DNA from: JADFDG01 sp965232985
GTDB lineage: Bacteria; Pseudomonadota; Gammaproteobacteria; Pseudomonadales; JADFDG01
DNA length: 64,000 nucleotides
Direction: 5' to 3'
NCBI GenBank assembly: GCA_965232985.1
Contig: CBDDRC010000039.1
Coordinates: 1 to 64,000 of the forward strand
Under the pieces are notes generated by a model, which searched no databases, was not told the origin of the DNA, and worked only from the letters and a program-made list of their open reading frames with translations. A program made the position numbers and the translations under genes. This document shows positions 62,169 to 64,000 of this stretch, piece by piece. The first letter of the stretch is position 1. Each line of letters starts with the position of its first letter.

Positions 62169-64000
62169 ATGGATCCCACCCGTGCCCTGCCCGGGCAACA
62201 GAAGATTTCAGTCGATCAGGCCTTCCGCCTGGCCACCGAGCACCACGCCGCCGGCCGCCGCCAGCAGGCAGCAGACCTGGCGAGCCGGGTGGTTCGCGCC
62301 GAACCGCGGCACGCTTTGGCCTGGCAACTGCTGGGCGTCATGGCCCACGAAGCGGGCAATACCCAGCGTGGTATCGAGCTGCTGAACAAAGCCATCCAGT
62401 GCAACCCGATGATGAGCAATCTTTATGCCAACCGCGCCGAGATGCACCGCCTGCTCGGCAACCTGCCGCAGGCGATAGCGGATGGCGAGCAGGCGGTGCG
62501 GCTCAGCCCGCGCTCCGCTATGGCCCACAGCAACCTGGGCATTGCCCTGTACAGCCAGGGGGAGACCGACCGGGCCGAGGCCTGCCAAAAACAGGCCCTG
62601 CAGTTCGATGCCCATTGCCTGCCGGCGATCAACAATCTGGGCAGTATCTGCCGCGACCGCAAGGATCGCGCCGGCGCCATGGCGATGTATCGCCAGGCGC
62701 TGGCGATACGCCCGGATTTCCTTGAGGCGGCCAACAACCTGGGCGCCGTAATGACGGAAACGGAAGACCCGGAAGGCGCCCTCAAAATGCTGCTGAAAGT
62801 GGTGCAGGCGCGCCCCAACTACGCAGAAGCGCACTGCAATATCGGCAACGCCTTCATCGCACTCGAAAACTTCCAGAAGGCGGAAGTGGCGTTCAACAAT
62901 GTTGTACGGATCAAACCGGATTATGCCGAGGCCTACGAAGGTCTTGCGCGTTGCGCCCAGGAACACCGCAATCCGGCACGTGCAGAACAATGCGCGCAAA
63001 AATCCATCGCACTCAAGCCTGCGCGCGCGGAAGCCTACAGCCTGCTCGGCCGTATCCTCTCCGAGCAGAGCTTCCCGGAGCAGGCCGCAGCGGCCTTCGA
63101 AAAAGCGCTGGCGCTCGATTCAAAACTCATCAGCGCGCACCTGGGAAAGGGGCGGCTACAGATGGAACTGGGCAAAATGGACGACGCAGAGCAGAGTTTC
63201 CGCGCAGCGCTTGCGCTTGATCCGGAAAGTATTGCCCCGCGACTCTCACTGACGCAGGTGAAAAAAGCCGACGCGGCAGACGAGAACTTCACTGCACTGC
63301 TCGATCTGGAAAAGAAGATCGACGAGATGCCGGAAACAAAAGCCATGTCAGTACACTTCGCCCTGGGCAAGGCGCTGGAAGACGTGAAACGTTACGATGA
63401 CGCATTCCCGCATTATCTGGCAGGCTGCCGCCTGAAGCGCAAGCGTATCGAGTACAGCGCCGACAACAATTCCAGCGTCACCGACAACATCTGCAAGGCG
63501 TTCAGCCGGGAGATGATCGATGGCCTGCGCGGCGCCGGCGAGACAGCAGACACGCCAATTTTCGTGCTGGGCATGCCGCGCTCTGGCACCACGCTGACGG
63601 AAACCATCATTGCCAGCCATCCTGATGTTTATGGTGCCGGCGAGCTGCCGGATTTGATGCAGATTGCCGGCCAACCCATCGGCACGCCGGGTGAAGGCTA
63701 TCCGCTGAACATGACGCGCGTCACCCCGGCAGACCTGGCGCGCATGGGCGCACAATATATTGCGCAACTGAAAAAGCGCGCGCCAAATGCCAAACACATC
63801 ACCGACAAGATGCCGGCGAATTTCATGGCGCTCGGCCTGATTCACCTGATGCTGCCGAACGCGAAAATTGTTCATGTGCAGCGCAACGCGGTAGATACCT
63901 GCGTGTCGAATTTCACCCGCATGTTTCACAAGAGCCAGTACCAGAGCTACGATTTGCGCGAACTCGGCCGTTATTACCGTGACTATCTGCGGATCATGGC
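62169..64000 (+). CDS. TPR-repeat sulfotransferase, partial at 3' end
   Basis: The frame is open to the window end, giving 610 residues of an incomplete protein. There are about ten tetratricopeptide repeats (residues about 10-380; examples AHSNLGIALYSQGETDRAEA and AYEGLARCAQEHRNPARAE) and then a sulfotransferase domain from about 455. The PAPS 5'-phosphosulfate loop FVLGMPRSGTTLTE and a likely 3'-phosphate motif VQRNAVDTCVSN are visible. The loop closely resembles that of tyrosylprotein sulfotransferases. It has no signal peptide, so it acts in the cytoplasm. The start has GGAG eight bases upstream. The natural substrate is unknown. Confidence 0.9.
   Translation, partial: MDPTRALPGQQKISVDQAFRLATEHHAAGRRQQAADLASRVVRAEPRHALAWQLLGVMAHEAGNTQRGIELLNKAIQCNPMMSNLYANRAEMHRLLGNLPQAIADGEQAVRLSPRSAMAHSNLGIALYSQGETDRAEACQKQALQFDAHCLPAINNLGSICRDRKDRAGAMAMYRQALAIRPDFLEAANNLGAVMTETEDPEGALKMLLKVVQARPNYAEAHCNIGNAFIALENFQKAEVAFNNVVRIKPDYAEAYEGLARCAQEHRNPARAEQCAQKSIALKPARAEAYSLLGRILSEQSFPEQAAAAFEKALALDSKLISAHLGKGRLQMELGKMDDAEQSFRAALALDPESIAPRLSLTQVKKADAADENFTALLDLEKKIDEMPETKAMSVHFALGKALEDVKRYDDAFPHYLAGCRLKRKRIEYSADNNSSVTDNICKAFSREMIDGLRGAGETADTPIFVLGMPRSGTTLTETIIASHPDVYGAGELPDLMQIAGQPIGTPGEGYPLNMTRVTPADLARMGAQYIAQLKKRAPNAKHITDKMPANFMALGLIHLMLPNAKIVHVQRNAVDTCVSNFTRMFHKSQYQSYDLRELGRYYRDYLRIM

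Overview
The window is about 64 kb of gene-dense, GC-rich chromosome with mostly housekeeping content. It looks like a gammaproteobacterium of unresolved lineage. The main grounds are gene order: rpsB-tsf-pyrH-frr-uppS-cdsA-dxr-rseP-bamA-ompH-lpxD-fabZ-lpxA-lpxB-rnhB-dnaE on the minus strand, divergent from map-glnD-dapC-arsC-like-dapD on the plus strand. cmoB, rsmC, dbpA and an encoded-CCA tRNA agree with this. Lipid A, BamA and autotransporter genes show a Gram-negative envelope. No phage, insertion sequence, CRISPR array or plasmid function was seen.

Layout. 1-1.8 kb: end of a DMT permease coupled to a lipoprotein alpha/beta hydrolase, then tRNA-Gly(CCC). 1.8-4.4 kb: a membrane Ser/Thr kinase convergent with an ABC1/UbiB kinase-like gene. 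4.5-8.6 kb: RNA modification genes (cmoB, an RluA-family synthase, rsmC) around two tandem SlyD-like prolyl isomerases. 8.7-14 kb: an amidohydrolase, a BPSS1780-type membrane protein and the coupled pair accA-glpD. 14.2-17.4 kb: a tight CHASE2 / SH3-like / M48 protease cassette, whose end overlaps fumC from the other strand. 18.7-37.1 kb: the dnaE-to-rpsB cluster linking translation, UMP kinase, isoprenoid and phospholipid precursors, outer-membrane protein assembly and lipid A synthesis. 37.4-43.5 kb: methionine aminopeptidase, PII uridylylation and lysine/DAP synthesis.

The accessory part starts near 43.5 kb. An RND efflux pair (lipoprotein adaptor plus pump) sits behind a good sigma70-like promoter and a 20-bp perfect palindrome that resembles a CsoR/CstR-type operator. 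It is followed by a Kelch/IPT lipoprotein, a RIO kinase-dbpA operon, an acidic protein of unknown function, a second hydrolase lipoprotein, and a 2698-residue autotransporter made largely of about 14 composite repeats. Divergent from the autotransporter is a TPR-sulfotransferase that runs off the window end.

The most interesting candidate system is this last pair. The autotransporter repeats carry recurring Tyr residues next to Asp/Glu, and the neighbour resembles protein-tyrosine sulfotransferases. A sulfated adhesin is an inference only. The RND pair with its palindrome and the CHASE2/SH3/M48 cassette are the next best leads. Most start codons were chosen from ribosome-binding sites, overlaps and family length, and several are GTG or TTG.
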